In this document: in pieces, positions 1-7,913 of the stretch | How positions within the stretch are numbered: the stretch's first letter is position 1 | How the letters are laid out: each line of letters opens with the position of its first letter | Assembly: GCA_027484825.1 (NCBI GenBank) | Contig: JAIXSE010000033.1 | Coordinates: 44,846-108,845, forward strand | Reading direction: 5' to 3' | Length of the DNA: 64,000 nt | Source of the DNA: Rubrivivax sp. | GTDB taxonomy: Bacteria > Pseudomonadota > Gammaproteobacteria > Burkholderiales > Burkholderiaceae_C | Program-made: the position numbers and the translations under genes | The notes under the pieces: model-generated | The model's database searches: none | Told to the model about the DNA's origin: nothing | The model's input: the letters and a program-made list of their open reading frames with translations, nothing else

Positions 1-1
1 G

Positions 2-748
2 GATGCGTTGATGCGCCCCGCGGCCCGTGAAGCCGCACTGGACGGCGCCACCGCCGCCTCGGCTGCCACCGGCCCTGTCGCTGCCACCGGCCGCACGGCC
101 GCCCACCGCCCGCGCTGGATGATCAGCGCCGTGGTGGCCGCTGCGGCGCTGCTGGCGGCGATGAGCGCGGTGCTGAGCACCCAGACGGCTGCGTCACCCA
201 CGCCGCGTCCTGATCCGATGGAGCAAGTAGCCGGCGCCTTGCGTCAGGCCGGCGTGCAGGGGCTGGTGGTCCGCCGTGTGGATCAGCGCCTGGTCGTGGA
301 AGGGCTACTGGCCGGCAGTGCGGAAATGGCCCGCACCCGGGCCGCGCTCCAGCCTTTCGGCGAGCAGCAACTGCTGCATCGTTATGCCTCCGCCGCCGAC
401 ATCGTCCGCCAGATCGGTGATGCGCTGAATCGTCCCGGCCTGCAGGTCACGTACCGCGGCGAGGGCGTGTTCGCCGTGGTCGGTGAAAGCACCGACCCCA
501 CCGGCCTGCGCGATGAAGTGCGCCGCATCAGCGCCGACATCGGTCCGCTGGTGCGCCGCATCGACGTGACCGTCGAGCAGACGCTGCCCACCGCCCGTGT
601 GCGCATGGGCGCCATGCTGGGCGGTGACGGTCTGCGCTATGTGCAGACGGCCGACGGTACCAAGCATTTGTCGCTGTGGACCCCACCGGAGGACGGCGCT
701 GCCGCGCCGGGGGATCCGTCTTCTTCATCCCCCATCGGAGAACCGTGA
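2..748 (+). CDS. hrpD5: T3SS inner-membrane ring protein SctD/HrpD5 (5' end outside window)
   Basis: The reading frame is open to the left edge, so the N-terminal cytoplasmic (FHA-like) part is probably upstream. The visible part has a hydrophobic segment about 40-58 residues into the piece (ISAVVAAAALLAAM), then a periplasmic region with ring-building-like alpha/beta repeats. This is the layout of SctD, which forms the inner-membrane ring with SctJ. The next gene starts inside its stop codon (ATGA overlap), and the order hrpD5-hrpD6 matches Hrp2 clusters. The identity rests on topology and context. The family is poorly conserved in sequence, so a direct motif match cannot be shown. Confidence 0.7.
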   Translation, partial: DALMRPAAREAALDGATAASAATGPVAATGRTAAHRPRWMISAVVAAAALLAAMSAVLSTQTAASPTPRPDPMEQVAGALRQAGVQGLVVRRVDQRLVVEGLLAGSAEMARTRAALQPFGEQQLLHRYASAADIVRQIGDALNRPGLQVTYRGEGVFAVVGESTDPTGLRDEVRRISADIGPLVRRIDVTVEQTLPTARVRMGAMLGGDGLRYVQTADGTKHLSLWTPPEDGAAAPGDPSSSSPIGEP

Positions 749-1011
749 TGGACCAAGCCCTGGAGCAGACCGTGTTCGCGGACCTCGCGCACATCGAAAA
801 AACCCTGACCGATGACCTCAGCGGTGAGCGCACCCGCGCCATGCTGAGCTACTTCGACCAGGTCACCCGCAGCACCGAAGCCCATTTGCAGACCGCGCTG
901 CCGGATGCCGAGCGCCAGCTGACCTCGCAGCTGATCGAAGGCTTCCGTGCGTCTCAGCGCATCGTGCGGCATGTGTGGGAGACCATCCACACCGCGTCGC
1001 TGCCCGCCTGA
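748..1011 (+). CDS. hrpD6: Small T3SS protein, HrpD6/SctE-like
   Basis: An 87-residue, mostly helical protein whose ATG overlaps the sctD stop (ATGA), which implies translational coupling. Small helical proteins of this size directly follow sctD in both Hrp2 clusters (hrpD6) and SPI-2/Ysc clusters (the SsaE/YscE chaperone family). No catalytic motif is visible. The helix ending RASQRIVRHVWETI is amphipathic, as expected of a chaperone or regulator that binds a partner helix. The call depends mainly on position and size. It could be a needle/pilin co-chaperone or an HrpD6-type regulator. Confidence 0.5.
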   Translation: MDQALEQTVFADLAHIEKTLTDDLSGERTRAMLSYFDQVTRSTEAHLQTALPDAERQLTSQLIEGFRASQRIVRHVWETIHTASLPA

Positions 1012-1040
1012 GTCCCTCCACCGCGATAGGAGCCGCCCTG

Positions 1041-1472
1041 ATGAGCACAGATGCGATGCCGACCGGGATCTCGCCCGCCGGGCCGGGATATCCGCTGATC
1101 TACCGCAACCTGATGGCGGTGGGCCTGCTGGGCGCCGTCTACCGCGCCCGCGAGGACGCCGACACGGTGAGTGCCGCGGTGGAGCTCACGCTGGACGACC
1201 CGACGCCCTACCGCGTGTGCCGCGCGATTGCCCAGGGCATCGGCGGAGATGCGGACTATGCGGCCGCCACGCTCGGCGAGCACGTCAATGAGCATCCGGA
1301 GGACGAAGGCGCCAAGGTGGCCCTGGCCACCGCCTTCCTTCTGGCCCGCGACGAGCGCTGGCGCGCCATCCTCGACGAAGTGCTGGCCACCAGCACCGAC
1401 CAGAACGTCCGCCAGGCCGCCAATGGTGTGCTGGCGCATGCGGCGGCGCGGCAGCCGGCGCATCCGAACTGA
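1041..1472 (+). CDS. TPR-like T3SS protein, paralogue of HrpB1
   Basis: A 143-residue helical protein; ATG 1041 is preceded by AGGAGCCGCC. The segment LLARDERWRAILDEVLATST parallels FATGDSAWRATAEEVLQTST in the HrpB1 gene at 3521, and the surrounding helix pattern (an xxAxxLL-type repeat with a short C-terminal tail) is the same, so the two are probably paralogues. HrpB1/HrpK and SctG proteins have a TPR-like fold and act as cytoplasmic chaperones or assembly factors. Lying just before the pilin-like genes, it may be the dedicated chaperone of the extracellular filament subunits, as YscG is for the Ysc needle (inference). Confidence 0.55.
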   Translation: MSTDAMPTGISPAGPGYPLIYRNLMAVGLLGAVYRAREDADTVSAAVELTLDDPTPYRVCRAIAQGIGGDADYAAATLGEHVNEHPEDEGAKVALATAFLLARDERWRAILDEVLATSTDQNVRQAANGVLAHAAARQPAHPN

Positions 1473-1524
1473 TGTGTCCCGAACGGATGCGTCCCGAACG
1501 AATTCGTCTTTAGCGAGTGTCGAT

Positions 1525-1543
1525 GGGATGAATGGTTCATCCC
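1525..1543 (+). other. Perfect inverted repeat upstream of the pilin-like genes
   Basis: GGGATGAA-TGG-TTCATCCC, 8-bp arms with a 3-base loop, between the TPR gene and the first pilin-like gene. No T-run follows, so a rho-independent terminator is unlikely. It could be an operator or an mRNA hairpin that separates expression of the two segments. Just upstream (about 1473-1502) is a 15-bp imperfect direct repeat built on TGCGTCCCGAACG. Confidence 0.35.
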
Positions 1544-1610
1544 GTCATCTTCAGCGCCAACCGGCGCTATTCAACCCCGGAAGGTCACTTCCGACATCAA
1601 GGAGAGAGTC

Positions 1611-1820
1611 ATGAGCAGTTCTGCAGCAGGTATCTCGGGTGGTGCATCCGCTGGCGCTTCCGCCACCATGGACCAGATGATGGGTCAGATGGAAGCCCAG
1701 AACATCCAGCAAATGAAGAACAACCTGCAGATGGGCCGCATGAGCCAGGAAGCAGCGATGTCCGAAGCGCTGGGCAAGAAGTTCAAGGCCGCCGGCGACA
1801 GCGTCAAGGGCCTGGTCTGA
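1611..1820 (+). CDS. Pilin/needle-like small protein, copy 1
   Basis: A 69-residue protein; ATG 1611 follows AAGGAGAGAGTC. The N-terminus is Ser/Gly/Ala-rich and flexible, followed by one long helix rich in Gln, Met and Asn. The C-terminus SEALGKKFKAAGDSVKGLV is identical in the next gene. No signal peptide, no Cys. Hrp pili (HrpE, HrpY, HrpA) are made of short, sequence-variable, helical proteins of this kind, and hrpE follows hrpD5-hrpD6 in Xanthomonas, so position and form both fit a T3SS extracellular filament subunit. A small secreted cofactor is the alternative. Confidence 0.6.
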   Translation: MSSSAAGISGGASAGASATMDQMMGQMEAQNIQQMKNNLQMGRMSQEAAMSEALGKKFKAAGDSVKGLV

Positions 1821-1832
1821 TGACACGGTAAT

Positions 1833-1859
1833 CCCATCGGCCCCCTGTGGGCCGATGGG
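1833..1859 (+). terminator. Strong hairpin between the two pilin-like genes
   Basis: CCCATCGGCCC-CCTGT-GGGCCGATGGG, a perfect 11-bp stem with a 5-base loop, starting 13 bases after the first pilin-like stop codon. It lacks a T-run. It may act as a partial terminator or as a 3'-stabilising hairpin that raises the level of the upstream short mRNA, a common device after genes for highly produced filament subunits. Confidence 0.5.
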
Positions 1860-1900
1860 TCCGGTCCACGCCGTTCCATGTGCCCCGCAAGGAGATCCCC

Positions 1901-2116
1901 ATGTCCTCAATGAACGCGGGCGCCGCGCTCGGTGCTTCCGCTTCGGCTGGCGCGTCCGCCACGTCGCAGGCTTTGATGGGCCAGTTGGCCGTGCAGAGCA
2001 AGCAGGCGATGGCGAACAACCTGGCCATGGGGCGGATGAGCCAGGAAGCGGCCCTGTCCGAAGCCCTCGGCAAGAAGTTCAAGGCGGCCGGAGACAGTGT
2101 CAAGGGCCTGGTCTGA
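1901..2116 (+). CDS. Pilin/needle-like small protein, copy 2
   Basis: A 71-residue paralogue of the gene at 1611; ATG 1901 follows AAGGAGATCCCC. Shared features are the MSS start, the Ala/Gly/Ser-rich head containing SAGASAT, and the core NNL.MGRMSQEAA.SEALGKKF running into an identical C-terminus. Differences cluster in the first 35 residues. The pair therefore arose by tandem duplication, and the conserved helix is probably the polymerising or export-critical part. They could be major and minor subunits of one filament, or a filament and an inner-rod/cap variant (inference). Confidence 0.6.
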   Translation: MSSMNAGAALGASASAGASATSQALMGQLAVQSKQAMANNLAMGRMSQEAALSEALGKKFKAAGDSVKGLV

Positions 2117-2171
2117 CACGCGCTGGGTGCACGGCAGGTCACCGGTTTCACATTCAGTCGGAGCGAACACC

Positions 2172-3425
2172 ATGAGCATGACGATTCAATCGCCGCTGAA
2201 CATGGCCTTGCAGGGCATCCAGAGCCCCCTGGCCGGCCTTCAGCAGGCCTTGCAGGGGCTGCAGCAAGGGCTCCAGGGCCTGCAGCAGCTGCTGCAACCC
2301 CTGGACAACCTTCTCAAGAATCCTTTGGCCAGCGCCCTCAGCGGCGCCGGTCAGGGCGTGGCCCAGGCCCTGGGTGGTCTGGGCAATGCCGCCGGCTCGC
2401 CACTGGGCGGGCTGGGCCAGGCACTGGGCGGTCTCAGCCAGGGGCTGGGCGGCCTGGGTCAGGCGCTGGAAGGGCTGACGCACAGCCTGACCCAGGGCCT
2501 CAATCCCTTTGGGCAAGGTGCCCTCGGCGCCCTGGGCGGCGCTGGCGGTGCGCTGGGCCAGAACCTGCTGGGCGGCGCGCTCGGGCCGCAGGGCCTGGGG
2601 GGCGCCCTCGGTGGAGCGCTCGGTGGGGCCCTCGGCGGCCTCGCGCAGGGCCTGAACGGCGTCAACCAGGCCATCGGCGGCCTGGGGCAGGCCGCGATGG
2701 GCGGCGCCAGCGGTGCGCTGATGGACTCGCTGGGCAAGGCCATCGAAGGCCTGGGTAGCGCCCTGGGCGCCGCCGGTGCACTGGCCGGCACGCTCAACTA
2801 CATGGGCACCAACGGCCAGGGCCCCATGACCCCGGACCGCGCCATCCAGTCGCTGGCCAAGGGCATGCAGGACTCGGGCATGAAGATGCTCAGCGGCAAG
2901 GACCTGGACGACGCCGCCAACGGCATCCGTCCCAAGGGCATGAAGCCGGAAGACTTCACGCCGGAGTTCCAGGCCGCCTGCAAGTTCCTCAAGAGCGACC
3001 AGGGCAAGGACACGCTGCGCAAGCTGGACACCGCGGATGCCGACAACGCCGGCAAGGGCCTCTTCAAGGGCAACCCGGACGGCAACATCGGCCTGGGCGA
3101 CGTGACCGCTGCACTGCAGAAGACCGGTCTGAACGCCGGTCAGCGCGATGCGGTGTCCACCCTGCGCGAGAACTTCAACGCGCTGTCCAAGGACGGCAAG
3201 ACCTTCGACCTGGACACGGTCCGCAATGTGGCCAACGGCATGAACATGCCGGACGGCAACCGCCCCAGCGGCGAGCTGATCCAGGCCTGCCAGAAGTTCC
3301 TGCAGGACACCGCGCTGCACCTGTCCACGGACAACGCCCAGAAGGTCAGCGAAGGCAAGTTCGACCAGCAGGGTGACCAGAAGTACAGCATGAAGGACCT
3401 GGACAAGACGCTGGCACGGGCCTGA
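2172..3425 (+). CDS. Harpin/translocon-like Gly-Leu-Gln-rich secreted protein
   Basis: 417 residues; ATG 2172 (a second ATG lies two codons on). Residues 1-45 carry a repeated GLQQ-LQ heptad pattern. Residues about 60-200 are made of GALGG, GLGQAL and GLSQGL repeats, which is harpin-like composition with no Cys. The C-terminal half is ordinary soluble sequence with two Asp/Asn/Gly-rich, EF-hand-like loops (DTADADNAGKGL and NPDGNIGLGD), recalling the C-termini of NolX/HrpF/HrpK-type translocon proteins. It sits between pilin-like genes and hrpB1 and is followed by a strong hairpin. It is probably exported by the T3SS and acts at the host surface. The exact family is not certain. Confidence 0.6.
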   Translation: MSMTIQSPLNMALQGIQSPLAGLQQALQGLQQGLQGLQQLLQPLDNLLKNPLASALSGAGQGVAQALGGLGNAAGSPLGGLGQALGGLSQGLGGLGQALEGLTHSLTQGLNPFGQGALGALGGAGGALGQNLLGGALGPQGLGGALGGALGGALGGLAQGLNGVNQAIGGLGQAAMGGASGALMDSLGKAIEGLGSALGAAGALAGTLNYMGTNGQGPMTPDRAIQSLAKGMQDSGMKMLSGKDLDDAANGIRPKGMKPEDFTPEFQAACKFLKSDQGKDTLRKLDTADADNAGKGLFKGNPDGNIGLGDVTAALQKTGLNAGQRDAVSTLRENFNALSKDGKTFDLDTVRNVANGMNMPDGNRPSGELIQACQKFLQDTALHLSTDNAQKVSEGKFDQQGDQKYSMKDLDKTLARA

Positions 3426-3453
3426 TTCCGGCCCCCCGACGGTTGTCCTCCAA

Positions 3454-3479
3454 GGCCCCCGGCAGCTTCGCCGGGGGCC
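3454..3479 (+). terminator. Hairpin after the harpin-like gene
   Basis: GGCCCCCGGC-AGCTTC-GCCGGGGGCC, a perfect 10-bp GC stem with a 6-base loop, 29 bases after the stop codon and 42 bases before hrpB1. No T-run follows, so it is more likely an attenuator or stabilising hairpin. It would let the secreted genes upstream be expressed at a higher level than the structural genes downstream. Confidence 0.5.
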
Positions 3480-3520
3480 GGTTCCCACCCCTCGAGTCCC
3501 CCACGAGCTCTGGAGCTTTC

Positions 3521-4009
3521 ATGATCGATTCCTCGTTGCAACGCAAAGACTTTGTCTCCGGCCTGGTTGGCCTGGTCAGCCTGGCGGTGGACCGCGAACG
3601 GCTGGACGACGCCGAAGCGCTGCTGGGCGCCGTGCGCCAGCTGCGTCCCAAGGTGGCCCAGCTGGACTTCTTCGAAGCCTGGATCGCCATGAAGCGCGGC
3701 CACTGGACCGACGCCATGCGCACCCTGCGCGGGCTCGATGCCACCGCGCCGGAATGGGCCATGGCCAAGGCCTTCCTGGCCTACTGCCAGTTCGCCACCG
3801 GTGATTCGGCCTGGCGCGCCACGGCCGAAGAAGTGCTGCAGACCTCCACCCATGCCGAGGCGCTGGACATGGCGCGCACCCTGCTGAATCCGGATGAGGT
3901 CCAGCCGGACGACGAGTCGCAGACCTCGGCGGACAGCCGCATGGCCGTGTCGTCCGCTGCTGTGCCGCTGTCGATCGACCTGTCGCAGATGGCCTACATG
4001 CGGGCCTGA
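3521..4009 (+). CDS. hrpB1: T3SS protein HrpB1/HrpK (SctG-like)
   Basis: 162 residues; GGAG precedes ATG 3521. The block LDDAEALLGAVRQLRPKVAQ followed by FEAWIAMKRGHWTDAMRTLR is typical of the HrpB1/HrpK family of Burkholderiales and Xanthomonas, a TPR-like cytoplasmic protein needed for Hrp secretion. It starts the hrpB operon with the standard order hrpB1-hrpB2-hrcJ-hrpB4-hrcL-hrcN-hrpB7-hrcT. A related TPR protein lies at 1041. Confidence 0.9.
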   Translation: MIDSSLQRKDFVSGLVGLVSLAVDRERLDDAEALLGAVRQLRPKVAQLDFFEAWIAMKRGHWTDAMRTLRGLDATAPEWAMAKAFLAYCQFATGDSAWRATAEEVLQTSTHAEALDMARTLLNPDEVQPDDESQTSADSRMAVSSAAVPLSIDLSQMAYMRA

Positions 4010-4018
4010 GGAGCAGCC

Positions 4019-4417
4019 ATGACCGATCCCATCCAGGCGATCGCCGCGCAGGACATCCTGCGCCAGGCCGGTGGCACCACGCCCGATCTTCAGGCCCAGG
4101 CCCAGCGCTTCGAGCAACTGATGGCCCAGCAGCCGCAGGCCCAGGCAGACACCGCGGCCCAGCGTCCGTCCGCCGTGTCCACCGTCGACTCCACCATGGG
4201 CCGCACCCTGCACACGCTGGATGATGCGTCCCGTCAGGTGACGGCCAACATGCAGCGGTTTGTCGCCGAGGCGCCCACCATGGACCTGCAGACGCTGACG
4301 ACCCGGTCGATGGAGCTCAACCTCCAGGTCGCCACGCAAGGCCTGCAGTTCACCGCCTGCACCTCGGTGGCGCAGAGCAGCAAGAACGGCCTGCAGACCC
4401 TGATGAAGAACCAGTGA
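4019..4417 (+). CDS. hrpB2: T3SS inner-rod protein HrpB2 (SctI)
   Basis: 132 residues; GAGGAG precedes ATG 4019. The C-terminus with MELNLQVATQGLQF and the terminal SSKNGLQTLMKNQ is the hallmark of HrpB2, the early-secreted inner-rod component at the base of the pilus. The N-terminal third is Gln/Ala-rich. It ends 8 bases before hrcJ. Confidence 0.92.
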   Translation: MTDPIQAIAAQDILRQAGGTTPDLQAQAQRFEQLMAQQPQAQADTAAQRPSAVSTVDSTMGRTLHTLDDASRQVTANMQRFVAEAPTMDLQTLTTRSMELNLQVATQGLQFTACTSVAQSSKNGLQTLMKNQ

Positions 4418-4425
4418 GGAATGCC

Positions 4426-5202
4426 ATGCGCGCTGTGTCCTGGATGATGGTGCTGCTGCTGATGGCCCTGCTGTCGGCCTGCAAGACCGACCTCTACACC
4501 AAGCGCACCGAGGCGGAAGCCAATGACATGGTCGCGGCGTTGCTCCAGCGCGGGGTGGAGGCCGACAAGAAGACGGCCGACGGCGGCAAGACCTGGAATG
4601 TGGCGGTGGATGAGAAGGATGTGGTCAGCGCGCTGGACATCCTGCGGGCCAATGGCCTGCCCAACGACAAGTACGTCTCGCTCGGCGATATGTTCAAGAA
4701 GGAAGGCCTGATCTCCACGCCGACCGAGGAGCGGGTGCGCTTCATCCACGGCGTGTCGCAGGAGCTGTCGAGCACGCTGTCCAAGATCGATGGCGTGATC
4801 GTGGCCAAGGTGCACATCGTGCTGCCCAACAACGATCCGATGTCCACGACGGTGAAGCCGTCCAGCGCGTCGGTCTTTGTCAAATACCGGCCGGAGATCG
4901 ACGTGCCGCAGCTGGCGCCGTCCATCAAGAGCATGGTGGCCCGCAGCGTTGAAGGCCTGACCTATGACAACGTCACCGTGACCCTGGTGCCGGGCGCCAT
5001 GCTGCCGGCGCAACCCCGGCATGCGGCGGCGGACAGTGGCTGGCTCTGGGCCGTCGGCGCCGTGGGGCTGCTGCTGGTGCTGGCCGCGGGCGGGATCGGC
5101 GTGGTGGTGTGGAAGCGGCCTGCGTGGCTGCCGCCGGCACTGGCCCGTCGCTTCGGCGGGGTGGCGGCGCCGGCACTGGTCCCGACTGCGGGCGGAGATT
5201 GA
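4426..5202 (+). CDS. hrcJ: T3SS inner-ring lipoprotein HrcJ (SctJ)
   Basis: 258 residues. ATG 4426 is preferred over an upstream in-frame GTG that overlaps the hrpB2 stop, because it has GAGGA at the right distance and begins a signal peptide. The lipobox LLSAC puts the acylated Cys at residue 19. The two ring-building domains follow (KRTEAEANDMVAALLQRGVEA; then a region with ELSSTLSKIDGV and AKVHIVLP), and a C-terminal membrane helix lies near residues 205-227. YscJ/PrgK/HrcJ proteins form the inner-membrane ring with SctD. Confidence 0.95.
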   Translation: MRAVSWMMVLLLMALLSACKTDLYTKRTEAEANDMVAALLQRGVEADKKTADGGKTWNVAVDEKDVVSALDILRANGLPNDKYVSLGDMFKKEGLISTPTEERVRFIHGVSQELSSTLSKIDGVIVAKVHIVLPNNDPMSTTVKPSSASVFVKYRPEIDVPQLAPSIKSMVARSVEGLTYDNVTVTLVPGAMLPAQPRHAAADSGWLWAVGAVGLLLVLAAGGIGVVVWKRPAWLPPALARRFGGVAAPALVPTAGGD

Positions 5203-5204
5203 GG

Positions 5205-5846
5205 ATGGCGGCAGTTCCCATCGGTCGCCTCGCCCATTGGGCGCAGGCTTTTGAGGACAAGCTCTGCCACCTCGCCGACGACCTGGACACCGACTGGCAA
5301 GCGCCCTTGCTCTCGCCCTGGGCCTTCATGCAGGCGATGCCGACGGACCGGGCAGCGACCCTCTGGCCGCGTCTGTGGCGCAGCCGCCTGGCCGAAGAAG
5401 GCCGCTGGCCCACGCTCGATCAGTTTGACGACCCCTGGCCGCGGCTGAGCCTGCTGGCTCGACCCGACCTGCTGCACCGTCTGTGCGTGCTGGCGCTGGC
5501 GCGGCGCCCCGGCGTGCTGCGCTGCTGCATCGACCGCAGCGTGCGGGTCCCCCTGCAGCGGGCGCTGGCGGACGCTTTCCCGCTCTTGAGCGCTTTCAGC
5601 CAGCAAGGGCGTCCTGTGGATGCGGTGCAGGCGGGCTGGTCGCCGGTGGAGTGGGCCTGTGTGGGGTTTGTGGATTGGGCGGACATGCTGGGCAGTGACG
5701 CACGGATGGTGAAGAGCCTGGTTCGCTGGTCGCTGCCCCGGCGGATGCTGGACCTGCGCTGCGAGGCGGGCCCGGTGCCGGCAGAGCGCTCCGCCGAAGC
5801 GGCGCGCCAGGCGCTGGTGCAGGCCGGTCTGGAGTGGCCATGTTGA
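5205..5846 (+). CDS. hrpB4: T3SS cytoplasmic sorting-platform protein HrpB4 (SctK)
   Basis: 213 residues; ATG 5205 lies 2 bases after the hrcJ stop, and the frame is also open further upstream. It is rich in Trp, Arg and Leu, with no membrane segment. HrpB4 (SctK/PscK-like) lies invariably between hrcJ and hrcL and links the C-ring pods to the inner ring. Sequence conservation in this family is low, so synteny carries most of the weight. It overlaps hrcL by 7 bases. Confidence 0.82.
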   Translation: MAAVPIGRLAHWAQAFEDKLCHLADDLDTDWQAPLLSPWAFMQAMPTDRAATLWPRLWRSRLAEEGRWPTLDQFDDPWPRLSLLARPDLLHRLCVLALARRPGVLRCCIDRSVRVPLQRALADAFPLLSAFSQQGRPVDAVQAGWSPVEWACVGFVDWADMLGSDARMVKSLVRWSLPRRMLDLRCEAGPVPAERSAEAARQALVQAGLEWPC

Positions 5847-6550
5847 TCTGGTGGCGCGGCCCGGGCGCTGATCAGGGCATTGCAGGCATCACGGGCGTGC
5901 CGCACGGCGTGCTGCGTCGCGAACAGCTGGAAGCGCTGTGCACGCATGCCGACTTGCTGCGCCATGCACAGGATCAGGCGCAAGCCCTGCTGGCGCAGGC
6001 GCAGCAGCAGGCCGACGCGCTGCGAGCCCAGGCGCAGGAAGAGGCGCAAGCGCTGTGGGAAGCGGCCCAGTCCCGCATCGAAGCCGCCTGCGCAGAAGGC
6101 CGGGCCGAGGGGGAGCGCCAAGCGGCCCTCGCCTGGCATGAACGCCAGGCCGGCCATCTGGTGCAGCAGGCCGACGCCGTTCGCGGCCTTCACGAAAAAC
6201 TGGCCGAGGTCGTCACCAGCGCCGTTGAGCGCATCGTGCACAGCGGCGACCGCGCGGCGCTGTTCCAGCGGGCGATGCGCAGCGTGCAGACGCTCTCCCG
6301 CTCCGCCACTGCCCTGACGCTGAAGGTGCATCCCGAGGATGCCCAGGCTGCTCGCGAAGGCATCGAGTCGGTCGCGGCCCTGCAGACCGCCGGCTTAAGT
6401 GTCGAGGTGGTGGCCGATCCGGCTCTGCCGCCTGGCAGTTGCGTCTTTGAATCCGAACTTGGTGTTGTCGATGCCAGTCTGGACACGCAGCTCACCGCCT
6501 TGCGGCAGGCGATGTCCCGCGCGGTGCGCCGTGCGGTGGCGGAGGACTGA
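5840..6550 (+). CDS. hrcL: T3SS ATPase regulator/stalk protein HrcL/HrpB5 (SctL)
   Basis: 236 residues; ATG 5840 overlaps the hrpB4 end. The middle (about residues 40-120) is a long Ala/Gln coiled coil (QDQAQALLAQAQQQADALRA), followed by the FliH/SctL-type globular C-terminus containing VHPEDAQAAREGIE and VVADPALPPGSCVFES. It acts as the peripheral stalk that recruits and regulates the ATPase HrcN, whose gene starts 3 bases downstream. Confidence 0.93.
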   Translation: MLIWWRGPGADQGIAGITGVPHGVLRREQLEALCTHADLLRHAQDQAQALLAQAQQQADALRAQAQEEAQALWEAAQSRIEAACAEGRAEGERQAALAWHERQAGHLVQQADAVRGLHEKLAEVVTSAVERIVHSGDRAALFQRAMRSVQTLSRSATALTLKVHPEDAQAAREGIESVAALQTAGLSVEVVADPALPPGSCVFESELGVVDASLDTQLTALRQAMSRAVRRAVAED

Positions 6551-6553
6551 GGC

Positions 6554-7903
6554 ATGAATGCGCCGGAACGCCTGGGGGCCTTGCATCTGGAGGACCTGGG
6601 CCGATGGATGGAGCTGGAGCTGGCCGGCACCCAGACGCTTCAGCGCACCGGCAAGGTGACCGAGGTCATCGGCACCCTGGTGCGGGCGGGCGGCCTGAAT
6701 GCCCAGGTGGGTGAGATGTGCCATCTCATCGATGGGCAGGGGGCGCTGCTGCAGGTGGCCGAAGTTATCGGCTTCTCAAACGGGCAGACGATCCTGTCGC
6801 CGTTCGGCTCCATCCTCGGCGTGGCGCCCGGGCAGACCCGAGTGGTGGGGCTGGGCGAGATCCAGCGGGTGCCGGTGGGTGATGCGCTGCTGGGCCGCGT
6901 GGTGGACAGCCTGGGCCAGCCGGTGGATGGCGGCCCGCCCATTGTTTGCGACGAGCACCGCCCCGTCTTTGCGATGCCACCCAGCCCGATGTCCCGCGAG
7001 ATGATCGAACATCCGCTGCCCACCGGCGTGAAGATCATTGACGGCATGATCACCCTGTGCGAGGGGCAGCGCATGGGCATCTTCGCGCCGGCTGGCGTCG
7101 GCAAGAGCACGCTGATGGGCATGCTGGCCCGCGGCACGCAGTGCGACATCAGCGTCATTGCGCTGATCGGTGAGCGGGGCCGCGAGGTGCGCGAGTTCAT
7201 CGAGATCATCATGGGTCCGGACGGCATGGCCCGGTCGGTGGTGGTGTGCGCCACCTCGGACCGGTCCTCCATCGAGCGGGCCAAGGCGGCGCATGTGGCC
7301 ACGGCCATCGCCGAGTACTTCCGGGACCGTGGCCAGCGGGTGCTGCTGATGATGGATTCGCTGACCCGCTTCGCCCGTGCGCAGCGGGAGATCGGGCTGG
7401 CGGCTGGTGAGTCGCCCGCGCGGCGGGGCTATCCGCCGTCGGTCTTCGCCGAGATTCCGCGCCTGCTGGAGCGCACCGGCATGGGTGCGACCGGCTCCAT
7501 CACCGCGCTCTACACCGTGCTGGCCGAAGACGACAGCGGCAGCGATCCGATTGCCGAGGAGGTGCGTGGGATTCTGGACGGCCACCTGATCCTCTCCCGC
7601 AAGATCGCCGCCCGCAATCAATATCCCGCCATTGATGTGCTGGGCAGCCTGAGCCGGGTGATGTCCCAGGTGGTCCATCGCGAGCATCAAGCGGCCAATG
7701 GCGGGCTGCGCAAGCTGATGGCCAAGTATGACGAGATGGAGTTGCTCATCCAGATGGGCGAGTACAAGCCCGGCAGCGATGCGCTGGCCGATGAGGCAGT
7801 GCGCAAGCAGGCGGCCATCCGCGACTTCCTCAATCAGGCCACCAGCGACCTGCGGCCCTTTGATCAGACCATTGCCGAACTGACGGCCCTGGTGAACGGC
7901 TGA
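6554..7903 (+). CDS. hrcN: T3SS export ATPase HrcN (SctN)
   Basis: 449 residues, the usual family length. Walker [11 protein letters not shown] lies around residues 177-186 and Walker B is [20 protein letters not shown]. The T3SS/flagellar ATPase signature [23 protein letters not shown] follows. It unfolds substrates and strips chaperones at the base of the apparatus. Flanked by hrcL (stator) and hrpB7 (central stalk), as in all Hrp2 systems. Confidence 0.98.
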   Translation: MNAPERLGALHLEDLGRWMELELAGTQTLQRTGKVTEVIGTLVRAGGLNAQVGEMCHLIDGQGALLQVAEVIGFSNGQTILSPFGSILGVAPGQTRVVGLGEIQRVPVGDALLGRVVDSLGQPVDGGPPIVCDEHRPVFAMPPSPMSREMIEHPLPTGVKIIDGMITLCEGQRMGIFAPAGVGKSTLMGMLARGTQCDISVIALIGERGREVREFIEIIMGPDGMARSVVVCATSDRSSIERAKAAHVATAIAEYFRDRGQRVLLMMDSLTRFARAQREIGLAAGESPARRGYPPSVFAEIPRLLERTGMGATGSITALYTVLAEDDSGSDPIAEEVRGILDGHLILSRKIAARNQYPAIDVLGSLSRVMSQVVHREHQAANGGLRKLMAKYDEMELLIQMGEYKPGSDALADEAVRKQAAIRDFLNQATSDLRPFDQTIAELTALVNG

Positions 7904-7913
7904 GGACGATCCG

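Noticed and set aside
1525..1543. Inverted repeat as a rho-independent terminator
   Set aside because: The stem is short and followed by GTCATCTT rather than a T-run, so it is listed only as an inverted repeat.
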